Positions 1 through 10,629 of a stretch of 64,000 nt of DNA are shown here, in pieces (position 1 is the stretch's first letter; each line of letters opens with the position of its first letter). The DNA is from Metaphire vulgaris (Eukaryota > Annelida > Clitellata > Crassiclitellata > Megascolecidae). The notes beneath the pieces were generated by a model that did not search any database, was not told where the DNA came from, and was given only the letters and a program-made list of their open reading frames with translations. The position numbers and the translations under genes were made by a program. The stretch is taken from the NCBI GenBank assembly GCA_018105865.1, contig CM030837.1, forward strand, positions 13,304,225 through 13,368,224. The letters are read 5' to 3'.

Positions 1-766
1 CTCCCAACGTCAGCTTTTTGACGAAGAGGAGGCGACTTGTGTGGCGCCCGATAGGTGTCGTGTTACAAAAACGTGTGAAAATGTGTATGCGCGCGGATGG
101 CATAACCACGATGAGGTTGATGTGTTATATGTACAGTATAGTTCACGTATACTTCTGCTCTCCGGGAAAATAAGTAGCACGAAATGTCGTGGAAATTTAT
201 GCGATGCACGTGAGCACAGATGCGTGCGCCTAATGCTTTGATCAGGATCAGGCTACGATTTGGAACCGATATTATTTGAACGTAGGCAGAAAACGTCTCG
301 ATTTCTAAACCTGTCAAATTCGCAAATATTTTTTCCAGCAGATCACGCGCGCCTTTCCTTTCCAGATGGCATATCCACGTAGTTTTGTTATTTTCTGCTT
401 TATTCCTTGTACACTTTGAACGGGAGATGGTCTTGCGGTTTAAATTTTGAATTTCTGATCTGATCTGATCGATTTGGATTGTTTTACAATCGCTCCAGGA
501 CCCGCTTTCAATAGATTAACACGTAAATGGAAGGAAATTATGTTTTCATTCAGGTTGTGTGTGAAGAGTCTATTTATAGTGACGTCTTCTAAGTAAGTAT
601 GTACGGCAACGAAAAACAAAAAAACGAGAACAACCGTTAATTCGTTTGAGAACTCAATATAGCAGAGTTTACCAATAGACTGCTTAAAGCAACCGAACCG
701 ACTTTTTGCAGATTAAAGTTTAAATCTTTCTAAGGGAGGGAGAGAGGGAGGGAAGGGCTGACAATC
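1..766. other. unassigned stretch, no gene seen
   Basis: I see no recognisable exon, RNA gene or mobile-element end in this stretch. Short open frames on both strands carry no known motif. A purine-rich run (about 734-755) precedes the first identifiable element. Confidence 0.5.
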
Positions 767-774
767 CGCCCTCA

Positions 775-1265
775 CAGACATGGGCATGGTTTGGATCCTG
801 GATCTATCTATGGGTTGGATTGGGTTGGGTCAGAAATTGTCACGTCTATGGGTTGAGTTTGGCAATGACTGTTTTAGGAAAAATTTATCACAGCACTAAA
901 CTCAGAAAATTTGTGGACACCCGCGCAAAAACAAGTAATAGGCCTAAAAGGTCGTCCGGAAAATTTATCACTGCACAAGGCACAGAAAATTGCATTTTAC
1001 CACTGCACATTTTCATTTTACCACTGCACATTTTGTGTATCACTGCACGTTGAAACAGGCCCCTGAGTTTGGTTGAGTTGGCCAAGAAACCTATTTTATT
1101 GATTAATTTTCTATGGTCAATAACTGGCTTAAGAAATTGTAATGTATAACGGTGGGTTGGGTTGGGTTGGGTCATGTAACCCTATTACTTTCGTGAGTTG
1201 GTCGAGTTGGGTTTGAATAATGATGGGTTGGGTTGGGCTTAAAAATGGACCCATGTCTATGCCTG
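775..1265. mobile_element. hAT-like MITE rich in TGGGTTGGGT, with a nested insertion
   Basis: The ends are CAGACATGGGC on the left and CATGTCTATGCCTG on the right. They are flanked by 8-bp direct repeats cgccctca (767-774) and cgctctca (1266-1273), which match at 7 of 8 positions. The interior is dominated by degenerate GGGTTGGGTT repeats. A second repeat (about 867-1060) interrupts it. A related TGGGTT/AACCCA copy lies at about 35953-36180. No coding capacity is seen. The hAT assignment rests on duplication length and the CAG end only. Confidence 0.7.
867..1060. repeat. TTTATCACTGCAC repeat family, copy 1
   Basis: This short repeat is built from spaced copies of the word (T)ATCACTGCAC and variants, about five times, and ends in tgaaacag. 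A longer copy lies at 3207-3573 with the same order of words, including the phrase GGTCGTCCGGAAAATTTATC. The outer edges are tgttttaR on the left and yRaaaca on the right, so it may be a small inverted-repeat element. The target duplication is unclear. Confidence 0.6.
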
Positions 1266-1672
1266 CGCTCTCATTCAGCCGTTCCCATGTAAAACTGAAG
1301 GCGCTAACCCTTCGGGTCTCTCATGGACCCACGCTGGCCGATAGAGTGCGCCTTTTCATAAGAAATGCTTCCTCTTGATTTTGCTTCTGTACTCAATTGT
1401 CAAGCCAGAGATCATGCAAAAATCCGAAATTACAATTACGCGTACATTTTTTAATTTTTATAATGTGATGTGTCATTCGGTTGCTATGCACGATTTATAA
1501 TTAACCGGACTATTGAAAACTCTCAGATTCATGGAATTTTAATCTGCGTTGTCTTTTCGACATCACTCGAAGATGACGGTGGATATTGTATATATACTAA
1601 GATATTGTCCAACTGCCATCGAGTGCTTTATAATGGAAAATTATAATTTCTCTGTCTGAGTGACGATGGTTG

Positions 1673-1820
1673 CAGCGGCGTAGCCAGGACTTTGATTTGG
1701 GGGAGTATAAATCTTAACTAGTCCTTGCTATTTCAAAATAAAAAAATATGTTAAGGTCCCACATGTGTAGGTATTCGAATTTTTTGCGTGGGATCATACA
1801 CCCCCGTCGCTACGCCCCTG
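1673..1820. mobile_element. hAT-like MITE (CAGCGGCGTAGCC ends)
   Basis: This 148-bp element begins CAGCGGCGTAGCCAGG and ends GTCGCTACGCCCCTG. It is flanked by the perfect 8-bp duplication gatggttg (1665-1672 and 1821-1828). It has no coding potential. It is one of the cleanest insertions in the window. Confidence 0.85.
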
Positions 1821-2310
1821 GATGGTTGATTTGTTCGTTTGTCATCGTGGTTTACCCAAGTATTGTGATTTGACTCAGATTCAAAATACTAACTAAATTT
1901 CGTCAAATTTCTCAGCATAGATCTACAATTAAGTAAGCATTTACTATAGCCTGTAACACTTCTCTTCAATAAATGAAAGCTTACAGTGATGCCACGCATC
2001 AGTAGTCATTCTATACTGTTTTGCTGATCGTTCAGCTCTGTAACATTGGCTCAATGCGTTTTTCATGTTCATTGCCCATGCTAAAATATTCTCTAATGGA
2101 AAGTCAGAGTCGATTTCTCCATCCTAATTCCAGCCTCTATTGGCAGAGATATCAGTGAATTATGAGCGAGCAACGTAGACTTGACTGTCTGTTCGCACAG
2201 CCATCTGACAGACTGTAAAGACAAAAATGCAGCAAAACGAAAATATCACCGATAAATGCAACTGATAGAACACGAATACAGCTGACATGTCCCAGATTTC
2301 TCCAGGCAAG

Positions 2311-2314
<4 letters not shown>

Positions 2315-2386
<72 letters not shown>
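2315..2386. repeat. (AT)n microsatellite
   Basis: About 36 uninterrupted AT units. The open frame encoding alternating Tyr-Ile across it is an artefact. Confidence 0.97.
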
Positions 2387-2388
<2 letters not shown>

Positions 2389-2853
2389 AAAAACGTCGAA
2401 AATTGCTGTCACAGACAAAATGCCAGCAGATAATGAGTACCAAGTCTACCGGACACTGGCTGTAATTTAGCGCACTGCTTTTAGAGACAAAAATCCTCCC
2501 CCCCCAAGTATTGAAGCTCCTCAAGAGGTACAGTATGAAATCAACCATATTCTAATGCAGCATTAAAATCGTCTTAGGGTAGAGTGGACAAGACCCCATT
2601 TTTTCAAAAATTCAGACAAAAGCAGATGTATCACGCACATAAAAATATCAAGGGCTTGATTACTGAATAGCCAGACAGACATAAAAATCACTGTCAAAGC
2701 TAGGCTGGTTGAAAAAACGTTATAAGACAAGGAATTGCATTGAGCAAGATGTCCCATAATGGCATCACCCTCCAATCGCTCCATCTCTTACGACCCAAAA
2801 CATCGCTATGCTTCTTCCTGATTGCTCACCGAAGAACTGGCGATTCCGTAGCA

Positions 2854-2931
<78 letters not shown>
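2854..2931. repeat. (AAT)n microsatellite
   Basis: About 26 perfect AAT units. Homopolymeric Asn and Tyr frames in both directions are artefacts. It directly precedes a SINE-A 3' fragment (2935-2985) and may be the expanded tail of that SINE. Confidence 0.95.
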
Positions 2932-2932
<1 letters not shown>

Positions 2933-2934
2933 TG

Positions 2935-2985
2935 ATTTTAAGTGGTTTAAGAGGCCAAGTAAGCCTGTGTGAAAACCACTGAAAA
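2935..2985 (-). repeat. SINE-A fragment (3' part)
   Basis: The words agtggtttaagaggc and tgtgtgaaaaccact match the tail-proximal part of the SINE-A copies at 23895-24021, 27110-28048 and 39761-40250. Only this end is present. Confidence 0.6.
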
Positions 2986-3206
2986 TCAATCAATCGATCA
3001 ATCAATCAAGAAACTTCTATGGCGTCACTAACATAATGTCCAGGGCATCAGCCGATGGCGCACCAATGGAAGACTATATTTTAGAGAGCGGAGCTTAAGT
3101 CCTGTCCAAGATTCGCCCGTACGTATAAATACGTATAAATACGCGTATAGTGTTTTTGGACAAATTATTATTATACGCGTATAATTCCAGTGGACGTAAC
3201 GCAAAG

Positions 3207-3573
3207 CATGTTTTAAGAAAAATTTATCACTGCACAGAACTCAGAAAATGAGTGGACAAGTTTTTTTAGTCGTCATCCGTTTTTTCAATTTTCGAGCTGA
3301 CGACCTTTCCTTTAGTCGCCAACAAAGTTTTCCCTATAAACACCCTATCGCTCGATTTTCGGGGTGATGACCTTTTTTACTCATCACAGCTTTTTCTTAA
3401 TTGACATCCGAAATCCAAGGTGCGCGCTCCACATCCGCGCGCAAAAAACAAACTGAAAAGGTCGTCCGGAAAATTTATCACTGCACACAAAGCACAGGAA
3501 AATTGCATTTTATCACTGCACATTTTCATTTTATCACTGCACATTTTGTGTATCACTGCACGTTAAAACAGGC
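3207..3573. repeat. TTTATCACTGCAC repeat family, copy 2
   Basis: A longer copy of the repeat at 867-1060. It holds repeated ATCACTGCAC words and two versions of the hairpin module: a gagctgacgaccttt form near 3294 and a tgatgaccttttttactcatca form near 3365-3387. It ends with cgttaaaaca. Confidence 0.6.
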
Positions 3574-3786
3574 ACTGACGTAAAGTACGGTCGAATCTTG
3601 ATGCTGCCGCTCAACTGTTGACAATCTAACAACGAGTACACTCAGTACAGATGGATATTTGCCGTTCTACATTTAAACCCGACTGAGTTTTTCAAAATAT
3701 AAACTCATCTGACTGAAGCCACTCGAAGTACAAAAACCGAATCGCCGGTCAACGCAACGATCGGCGAATTCGTGTCTTAAAAGTAC

Positions 3787-4110
3787 TTTCTCTACAATAG
3801 CCTTATTCTTTATTCAATAGCCTTATTCTTATACTTTCTCTACAATAGCCTTATTCTTATACTTTCTCTACAATAGCCTTATTCTTTATTCAATAGCCTT
3901 ATTCTTATACTTTCTCTACAATAGCCTTATTCTTATACTTTCTCTACAATAGCCTTATTCTTTATTCAATAGCCTTATTCTTATACTTTCTCTACAATAG
4001 CCTTATTCTTTATTCAATAGCCTTATTCTTATACTTTCTCTACAATAGCCTTATTCTTTATTCAATAGCCTTATTCTTATATTTGCCAATAGCCTTATTC
4101 TTTAATCAGC
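3787..4110. repeat. minisatellite built on CAATAGCCTTATTCTT
   Basis: Thirteen copies of the 16-bp core CAATAGCCTTATTCTT are joined by two alternating linkers, tatactttctcta and tatt. This gives two unit lengths mixed in a higher-order pattern. Copies near the 3' edge are diverged. There is no spacer structure that would suggest CRISPR. Confidence 0.9.
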
Positions 4111-4684
4111 CATTATATTTTGCAATCATAGCCATTATTCTCCTATTTCATAGATACGAATCAGCATTACGATGCAATCAGGTCTCTTCTCTCTCTCTCT
4201 CTCTTCGGGTCCTGTATTAGGCGTCAATCTTCCGGTGCATTCGATTCCGTTATCTGCCCGGAGATGCACGGAAATGGGAAATGCAGCGCTTAGTCTATCG
4301 GCAGGTGGACAGGTGTTTCGGTGAAGCAGATGTCGTGTGGAGAAAGAGACGCTTAATTCATCTGTCGCCAGCGTTTTGAAAGAGACTCTTTCTATCCCAC
4401 TATTGGTGTCCATGCGCATTCCCTCCATTTTCACCCCCTCCCATTTGCACACCGCACATACACAAAATCTCCTAAATCCAACCTTCCCTCAGTGCGTACT
4501 ATATGAATGGTCCAGCGTCCAGCGTCTTCTACCGATGGTGTCAATAAAAACCGGCCTAATTTGAAGCTCTACGACTTTCTTAATTTATAATTTACAAAGA
4601 AAATAACGACGTCACACGACTAAAGAATCTAAACACGAAGAATTTATTTATTAGCTCACTTGCATCACCAAAAAACGTAAATAA

Positions 4685-4688
<4 letters not shown>
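4111..4688. other. unassigned stretch
   Basis: I recognise no gene here. It holds a short (CT)n run near 4186-4204 and otherwise unique-looking sequence. A 105-codon open frame on the minus strand has no domain I know. Confidence 0.4.

Positions 4689-4730
<42 letters not shown>
4689..4730. repeat. (AT)n microsatellite
   Basis: About 21 AT units. Confidence 0.95.
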
Positions 4731-4733
<3 letters not shown>

Positions 4734-4957
4734 AAAGAAATCATTCGACGCTAGCACACAAAGCATGGCGTCATCGCTTGAGAGGCTGTTTTTAGTCAAA
4801 ATGCGTCTTTTTTGGCTCTAATGATTGACCAGGGAAATTCTGAACAGCCGCTCTGTCGATCATGTCCTGCCCGATCTGTTCCCAGCAGCTGCTTAGCGCT
4901 TCTTTCAGGTGATCCAGGTCTCGAATCAAGTTGTTGCATTGCTCCCACAATCGAATA

Positions 4958-5156
4958 CAGTGGCGGCTGTAGGATTTGGCAAGTGCGGGGGGGCGTTGGG
5001 GTGGCAACTTCTAATCATGGGGGCCAACCATTTGTTGTTTAATGTATGTAGCATTAAGTATAGGGTCCCAACTGGGAGGCCACTGGGGGGCCACTGGGGG
5101 GCAGGCACTCAACAGGGGGCACGGGCTCCCTGGTCCCCCCGGTGGAGCCGCCACTG
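4958..5156. mobile_element. hAT-like MITE family A (GGCGGCTC), copy 1
   Basis: The ends are CAGTGGCGGCTGTAGG and GGTGGAGCCGCCACTG, with perfect 8-bp duplications atcgaata (4950-4957 and 5157-5164). It is inserted in the decayed transposase. Other copies lie at 24801, 29125, 39526 and 40683. The interior shares the phrases GGCAACTTCTAAT, CCAACCATTTGTTG and GGGTCCCAACTGG with all copies, so this is one non-autonomous family. Confidence 0.88.
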
Positions 5157-5296
5157 ATCGAATAGTCGACCTGATTCGGATCTGGGCTGTTCCGGCGACT
5201 ATAGTTCTCTGGTTCAACGAACTCAGGTACAGTAGCCTACCTCAGGTCCTTGCTCACCGTCCGGGCCCTTGGACATTTGGCCAGGGCTTCGGCTGC

Positions 5297-5613
5297 GGGG
5301 CCTCGGACATTCTCCCCTGGACTTAATCCCCCCGGACATTATCCCCCCGGACATATTCTCCCAGGCAAAGAAGTAATGAACAATGTAAATCAATATCATA
5401 GATCTTAATTTTGCCGTCAGTATCGTTTGGGGTTAGTGTTTCGTGTCTGGTTTATGGTGTGGGTAATGATTATATGACCCCCGTACGGGTGCAATACACT
5501 GCTTTTCGTCAAAGCCCATAGAGGAGGGATTATGTCCGGCAGTGTCATTTCAAAGGGTGTACCGGGGGGAAATGTCCGGGGGATTACGTCCAGGGCGAGT
5601 ATGTCCTACACCC
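5297..5613. mobile_element. foldback-like element with tandem GGACAT arms
   Basis: It is flanked by the perfect 8-bp duplication tcggctgc (5289-5296 and 5614-5621). The left arm repeats GGACATTNTCCCCC about four times (5302-5370). The right arm carries the complement (about 5527-5608). The arms are therefore inverted copies of a short tandem unit. The middle is unique AT-rich sequence without coding potential. The terminus is GGGG rather than CAG, so the superfamily is uncertain. Confidence 0.75.
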
Positions 5614-5845
5614 TCGGCTGCACAGGCTCTATAGAGGAACCGCACATCTGCACTATACTCTTGCTAAACGAGTTTTTCTGTCGTTGGCCCGAAAATACGG
5701 AATTCATTCACAGCATTGTTCCGTTCCGCTGCGTCTCTTAATTATGACAGTTTGATTCAGGCTCAAAACATACCTGTTTTCTCTTACTATCCGCCATAAC
5801 CGGAACCGGAAAATGTCTAAAATGTCTCCATAGAAGTTGAACGAT

Positions 5846-5980
5846 ATGATGATGATGTTGTTGTTGGTGGTGATGATGATGATGATGAAGACGACGATGA
5901 TGATGATGATGATGCTGATTATGATGCTGATGCTGATGATGATAATGATTATGATTATGATGATGTTGATGATGATGAAG
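5846..5980. repeat. (GAT)n-type degenerate microsatellite
   Basis: An imperfect GAT/GTT trinucleotide array. It creates an artefactual poly-His open frame on the minus strand that runs into the transposase relic. Confidence 0.9.
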
Positions 5981-7076
5981 TACCATAGGTACGTTCGAAA
6001 CTAGGAAGGTAACTGCTTTTCGCGAACGATTTGCTGGAGCGCCATCTTGTTGAAAGATGACTGGTCGACCGACATTCGACGTAATGTGCTGTATGCTGAA
6101 TCGCTGCTGCACAGTGACATAATTTTGGGTGTGTCTGTTTTATTGCGTTTTTGTCGTGATATATTTTAGCAACGTGAATACATTTTTCGTTTTTTATATT
6201 ATTTAGCAAGTAAGCTTCGTGTAATGTTGTTATTTTCTTTGTACATCGTAAATTAAGAAAGTTATAGAGCGTTACAATAGACCTGTTTTTATCAACACGT
6301 CCTGTGGGGCTATATGAAATGTGCATATTTTAAAAGTAATTGAAAGGGAAGAAAATGCGACACTGGCCTATTCATCCGTGTCTTTACAACTCTTCTGCTT
6401 TTCGCCACGATGAGAAATCAGCATACAAAATGTTTGGGTTAGTTTGGGGGCACATGCAGGGCCATCTTTTGACTTTTGGACGCCCTAGGCAGATTTGAAT
6501 TTTCGCCCATTTGCAGAAGTCGATTACGATAACACACGACAGCATGGAGATCAAGGAAAATTGAAAACATGCAGATATGCTCTATGACTGTATTTATGCT
6601 CAGTGTTCATATTTGATTTGAGCTTATCAGAAATTTTCGGCATTTTTCAATAACTCCTCGAACATCTCCTTTTTCTGCTGTTCAGCACGCCTCTTGGCTC
6701 CATTAGCCTTCTCATAATATGGAATGCCCCACATTTTTATCTTAATTTTCTGCAAATATTGCAATACACTATTATACACAAATTGCGATAAATTGCAAAT
6801 TATTTGAAAGAATAGAGATAATTGCAAAATGGCAAAATCTAAACAAACAGTAGGATCTTGAAAAAAGTTGACTGAATTTAATTTTAACTAAGAAACATAA
6901 TAACTTAAATTTCAGTTTACATTTTGTAATACACTAACCCGGGGTTCGTGTGACCGACCGCAGAGATCTTTGTGGGAATTGCGGAATGGAAAATTGCGGT
7001 TTTGATTCTGTTCATAGTCCACAATCTATTGACATTTTGTCTGTGGGTCTGACACTCACAGCCGGTGGCTATAACC

Positions 7077-7383
7077 CAGTGTTTCACAAACTGAGGGTCG
7101 CGACCCAAAAGGGGGTCGCAGGGATCAGTCTAGTGGGTCGCGAGGAAGTGCGAAATTAGATTCAAACGTGTCATTTTCTAGCCAATACCACAGTGCCACA
7201 AGCCTTGAAAGTTGCAAGTAGGCTGAGGTTTAAAGACATTTATTTGCCTGCAACAATCCATATACGGCTTATATTCAAATTATTAGTGTTTTATTTAATT
7301 TAGTTGACAATAAGTTTGCAGGGTCGCGGCATGTTGCATAGCCGCTAAACTTAAAGGAAGTTCCAAAAGTTTGGAAAACCCTG
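7077..7383. mobile_element. hAT-like insertion with GGGTCGCGACCC terminus
   Basis: It starts CAGTGTTTCACAAACTG followed by AGGGTCGCGACCC and ends AGTTTGGAAAACCCTG, so the ends are inverted relatives. I could not find a convincing 8-bp duplication. The sub-terminal GGGTCGCGACC resembles the SPIN-like element at 39843-40180 and vertebrate Charlie-type termini. Confidence 0.55.
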
Positions 7384-7816
7384 GCCTAAGTGGCCTTTGG
7401 TGCTTTTAAAAATTAATCTTATTTCTAAATAACACAAGGAAAGCGTATTTCGACCATTTTGCTCCGAAACTCCACTAACAACAGGGAATCTCTCTGTAGA
7501 TTTTAATTGCACCTTACGGTTAAGCGATTTTGCCATACTCATAGGATTTTTAGGACGCGTAATAAAGGTATGTTCCTGGCAAAATTTTGAAGAAGATAAT
7601 TTTCAAGAAATTTTAACATCTATTTCTCTCAATTTGTCCTATTTGGCAAAAATATGAGTAATTCTGCCTAATGTATTTTCCATATTTTCATTCGAATTGA
7701 ATCAGAGTTTTTGTTTTGCCATTTTTCAAAATTCAGAAGATTCTTTTCAAATAACGTTCGCCAGATGGCCTAATGCATTTTAAAATATTACATGCTGTGA
7801 TTAGGGTTGTAACTGT

Positions 7817-7991
7817 CAGGGCGCGATTTGTAGGGGGAAGAGGGGAATCTTCCCCCTTACTGCCCAACTGCATCCCCTCTGCTGCTACATCCCACACCAC
7901 TACATCCTCCCACTGCTACATCTCCCAACAACTACATCCCCCAAGCTCGACATATTCCCCCTCACTGCTCCAGGTCACAAATCGCACCCTG
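7817..7991. mobile_element. hAT-like MITE (CAGGGCGCGATTTG ends), nested
   Basis: The ends are CAGGGCGCGATTTGTAG and CACAAATCGCACCCTG, with perfect 8-bp duplications gtaactgt (7809-7816 and 7992-7999). The core is a short CACTGCTACATCCCC-like tandem. It is inserted in the element 6457-8206 and so is younger than it. Confidence 0.88.
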
Positions 7992-8330
7992 GTAACTGTT
8001 AGAAATGAAAACACCCCTAATTTTAGTCTACGTTTTATGACTAACGAGATTAAAATTACAACCGCGCTCATGTCAGTGACTATATTCGTCCAGTCATTAT
8101 TCTATCAAAAACGCGTCTCAAAAATGTTTGTCTCTTTTTATTTCGCCCCTAAAACATTTTCGCCCCTAGGCAGTGCCTAAACTGCCTAAGCCTTAAGGTG
8201 GCCCTGGGCACATGCCCTCTGTACTCCACTAGATCCGCTCTTTCCATCACTGGACTCATCACGGTTCACTATATCATGATTCTTCTTCTCACAGGACCTG
8301 ATGAGCCTGTCAATACATTAAAAGGGAAGG

Positions 8331-8640
8331 TAAAGGTTCATCCGTAGGCTCAAAGCCTATAATTATTATACTAAATATATAATTATTATACTCATTCTTT
8401 CTAGGATTACCACCTTTCGGGATCTATGATTCCTTAGGTAATCCTTATTTTCACATACAGTGTCACTAAGAATTTATGCATATGTCGCTTCTTTTCGTTG
8501 TATTCTTTGGTAACTTAGTATAAGTTAGTTAAAAGTTAAATTTTTGCATTAAATGTACTAGGTATGTATCCTGACATATTACTATCTGTATCGTTTGTGT
8601 ATGTATTGTGTGAAAATAAAAGACCATTTGATTTGATTTG
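8331..8640 (+). repeat. probable LINE 3' end with (TTTGA)n tail
   Basis: The segment ends with gaaaataaaagacc followed by about three atttg units. A poly-A signal-like word next to a short tandem tail is typical of non-LTR retrotransposon 3' ends. No coding part was recognised upstream. Confidence 0.4.
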
Positions 8641-8885
8641 AAAAAGCCCGTATGAGCCAGTGCAGCTCCCCGGTTTCATGGTCATCAGCCCATACAGTGT
8701 AGGTGGCTAAGCCAGTCATTCCACCGAACCTATGGTTACCTTCGCAATGTTGCCATTGTTACTTATCTTACCACTGCAATTGAGTGAAGGCTGAGTCAGC
8801 CCCAGAGCTCCTGCGAGCCTCGAACTCGCTTACGTCGGCTTCACGGTCAAATGATGATACCGATCTTCTATCTTCCCTCGCAACA
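8640..8885 (-). repeat. tRNA-derived SINE-B, copy 1
   Basis: On the minus strand a tRNA-like head (A box around gatagaagatcggtatc, B box gcgagttcgaggctcgc) is followed by GGCTGACTCAGCCTTCACTC and a body containing AACATTGCGAAGGTAACC. Copies with the same order lie at 45925-46260 and 51093-51382, and a headless one at 15206-15412. The polymerase III boxes are part of the SINE, not a tRNA gene. Confidence 0.75.
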
Positions 8886-9430
8886 CATTAGCCAGACGCG
8901 TAAATAACAGATCGCTGTTTTTCCGTGTTTCTCTGAAACTGTTCACCCTCGTTCGAGTTGGAGACGCATCGTGCCTTCGTCAATATTTGACGTATACGCC
9001 GGGCTGTTATTCTGCGGTGGAGCTTAGAGCCCGTTGAGAATGGTACGTACCTCGAGAACCAATTTGCCCATGTAAATATACGCGTTGAACGCAGCTGTAA
9101 CGGCGCTCCATAAACAGTTCACCATCAATGCACCAGACTTTCTTGCAGGATTCACCATTAATTTTGATATTATTACATGTTTATACGGCGATGGAGAGAT
9201 GCCCGCGGGATAGGCCCTACACGTTTTTCGCAGACAGAACGCTAGCACTTGTTCCCATCCGATTAAAGTTCATTAGGTAGAAAATCTCGAGGCAAAAATG
9301 ATCTCTAAAAGACAACAGAGTATGCCTCTCTTACGTCGCTTGGCACGCGGGACAAATGCCACACGGATTGTTTTCTGAAAGAAATATTTAAAAATCAAGC
9401 GAATAGTTTCATCATCATCATCATCATCAG
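8886..9430. other. unassigned stretch
   Basis: No gene recognised. Minus-strand frames around 9024-9509 lack known domains. It ends in a short (CAT)n run at about 9411-9430. Confidence 0.4.
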
Positions 9431-9886
9431 TGGCGTAACGTGACGGGGAGGGCATCATCGTTGCAAAGAGTGGTTGCCGATGTCCAGTACTATACGAAGA
9501 AAAGGGCACCGGAAAACTGAGGGGGCCCCGAGAACGATGTGACGACCTTTTTGCTCGTCAGCAGTGTTAAGGGTTGTTTTTCTGTTGTTACGCTCGCCAC
9601 CGATCATCATCATTACTGATAACTCATCATCATCATCATCATCATCATCGTTCTTTATGCCAGCGCATTTAAACTTCTCCATTTATCTTTTCCCGGCCTC
9701 TCTTTCAATCGATTACTGATTGATCTGATCTTTGTATCTTTCAATCTTCTTTGATGTTATCCATACACTTTTTTCTCGGCCTTCCTCTTCCTCTCTTGTC
9801 TTCTTTGTATGCGTAGAGTGTTTCTTCTGGGCCCCCTCTTCCGGGGCCCGGGGGCATTTTTCAAAGTGCCCCCACGTTACGCCAAT
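9431..9886. mobile_element. degenerate hAT-like MITE family B (GGCGTAACG)
   Basis: The left edge is CAGTGGCGTAACGTGACGG and the right edge is GTGCCCCCACGTTACGCCAATG. It contains a clean hairpin module (about 9540-9560) and GGGGCCCCG blocks typical of family B (43874, 62174). No matching duplication was found, and a (CAT)n run and unique sequence interrupt it, so this may be two partial copies. Confidence 0.5.
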
Positions 9887-10232
9887 GCTTTTCATGTCTT
9901 CCATCACTTGTAATTTCTCCTCCAACGTAGGCCTACTGTAAAAATTCTTTACTTGTTCTATGCTATTTCCTTCTAATGATACGTGCATACTTTTCTCTCT
10001 TTTTGTTGACTTTAGTTTTTGTTGCATTAACCCCGAGTCCAAATCTTCTGCTTGTTTGATTTACTTGATCTGTGTGAGCCTTTGTAATCCTCGTACATTA
10101 TCCGCGAATAGATTCACATCATCTGCAAATTTTAGGTTTGATATATTTTCTTCACTACAATTCACTCCAATGTTTAGATTCTCAGTTGCTATTTTAAAGA
10201 TTACTCCTATGAATAGTTTATTCTAATATTTA
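9887..10232 (-). pseudogene. reverse transcriptase fragment of a non-LTR retrotransposon
   Basis: Minus-strand translation gives NLKFADDVNLFADNVRGLQ, which carries the (F/Y)ADD catalytic box of reverse transcriptases. Downstream, in shifted frames, come GLGVNATKTKVNK, SLEGNSIEQVKNF and YVGGEITSDGRHEK. These match the order of conserved blocks after the ADD box in RTE/Jockey-type LINEs (N-KTK, then the EQV..F YLG segment). A stop codon and at least two frameshifts interrupt it. The fragment is truncated on both sides and abuts a MITE at 9886. Confidence 0.82.
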
Positions 10233-10262
10233 TCAATTGTGTGTGTGTCAATGTGCACCCTC

Positions 10263-10550
10263 CAGAATTTCTTGGTGGGGATGAATGAATTCATAGAAAA
10301 TTGGTAGGGGATGAAAATAGAAGGGAAAATCACTCAAATTCTCCAAAAAAGGCGGAAAAGAGAATTTTATCTCTCATTCTGCTACATTTTTCTGCATTTT
10401 ACCGAAAAATAGGTTGACCAAAAAGGTCATCCCCGGTTGGTTTTACTAGGCTTTTACCCAAAAGTAGGTTTCACAAGCAATAAAAAAAGTAAATCCGAAA
10501 GTCCGATGGGAGATGCATCTCCACTCATCCCCCACGTGGAACCGCCACTG
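10263..10550. mobile_element. hAT-like MITE family C (GGTTCC), copy 1
   Basis: Perfect 8-bp duplications gcaccctc flank it (10255-10262 and 10551-10558). The right end is ACGTGGAACCGCCACTG. The left end reads CAGAATTTCTTGG and has lost the inner TGGCGGTTC bases present in the copies at 46923 and 50713. It contains a hairpin-module variant (tgaccaaaaaggtca). Confidence 0.85.
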
Positions 10551-10629
10551 GCACCCTCCCCCTCAAACAGCTGTCGGTCATTCTCTTTGATTTTCTGATT
10601 GCTTCTGTCTCATTCACTTCCACTCCATA

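Larger units (their letters stand above)
4795..6062 (-). pseudogene. decayed Tc1/mariner-superfamily DDE transposase in pieces
   Basis: Read on the minus strand, the first piece (about 6060-5985) encodes VIFQQDGAPANRSRKAV followed by FLVSNVPMV. This is the region around the second catalytic aspartate of IS630/Tc1/mariner transposases (FQQDGAPAH). The second piece (about 5220-4795) encodes NSPDPNQVDYSIV, the third-acid motif (normally SPDLNPVDY), then in another frame IRDLDHLKEALSSCW, typical of the C-terminal region. The two pieces are split by about 0.75 kb containing a foldback-like element (5297-5613) and a (GAT)n array. The C-terminal piece is itself split by a MITE (4958-5156). Frameshifts, substitutions and missing N-terminal sequence make it non-functional. 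The assignment rests on these motifs alone. Confidence 0.7.
6457..8206. mobile_element. 1.75-kb hAT-like element carrying two nested insertions
   Basis: The ends are CAGGGCCATCTTTTGAC and AAGGTGGCCCTG, and sub-terminal CGCCCTAGGCAG is mirrored as CCCCTAGGCAGTG. The perfect 8-bp duplication is ggcacatg (6449-6456 and 8207-8214). Two further elements sit inside (7077-7383 and 7817-7991). A partial relative of the interior (about 7690-7816) recurs at 45172-45288. No transposase-like frame was found, so it is non-autonomous or decayed. Confidence 0.85.

Noticed and set aside
2246..2548. Tyr-Ile repeat protein
   Set aside because: Translation of an (AT)n array.
3787..4110. CRISPR-like array
   Set aside because: Units are contiguous with no unique spacers, and the genome is eukaryotic; it is a minisatellite.
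4135..4452. 105-codon minus-strand frame
   Set aside because: No recognisable domain, no splice or promoter context, and a (CT)n run inside.
5738..6112. Histidine-rich protein
   Set aside because: The His run is a (GAT)n microsatellite joined to a transposase relic.
7773..8180. 135-codon open frame
   Set aside because: It spans the boundary of a MITE with a perfect target duplication, so it cannot be an ancestral gene.
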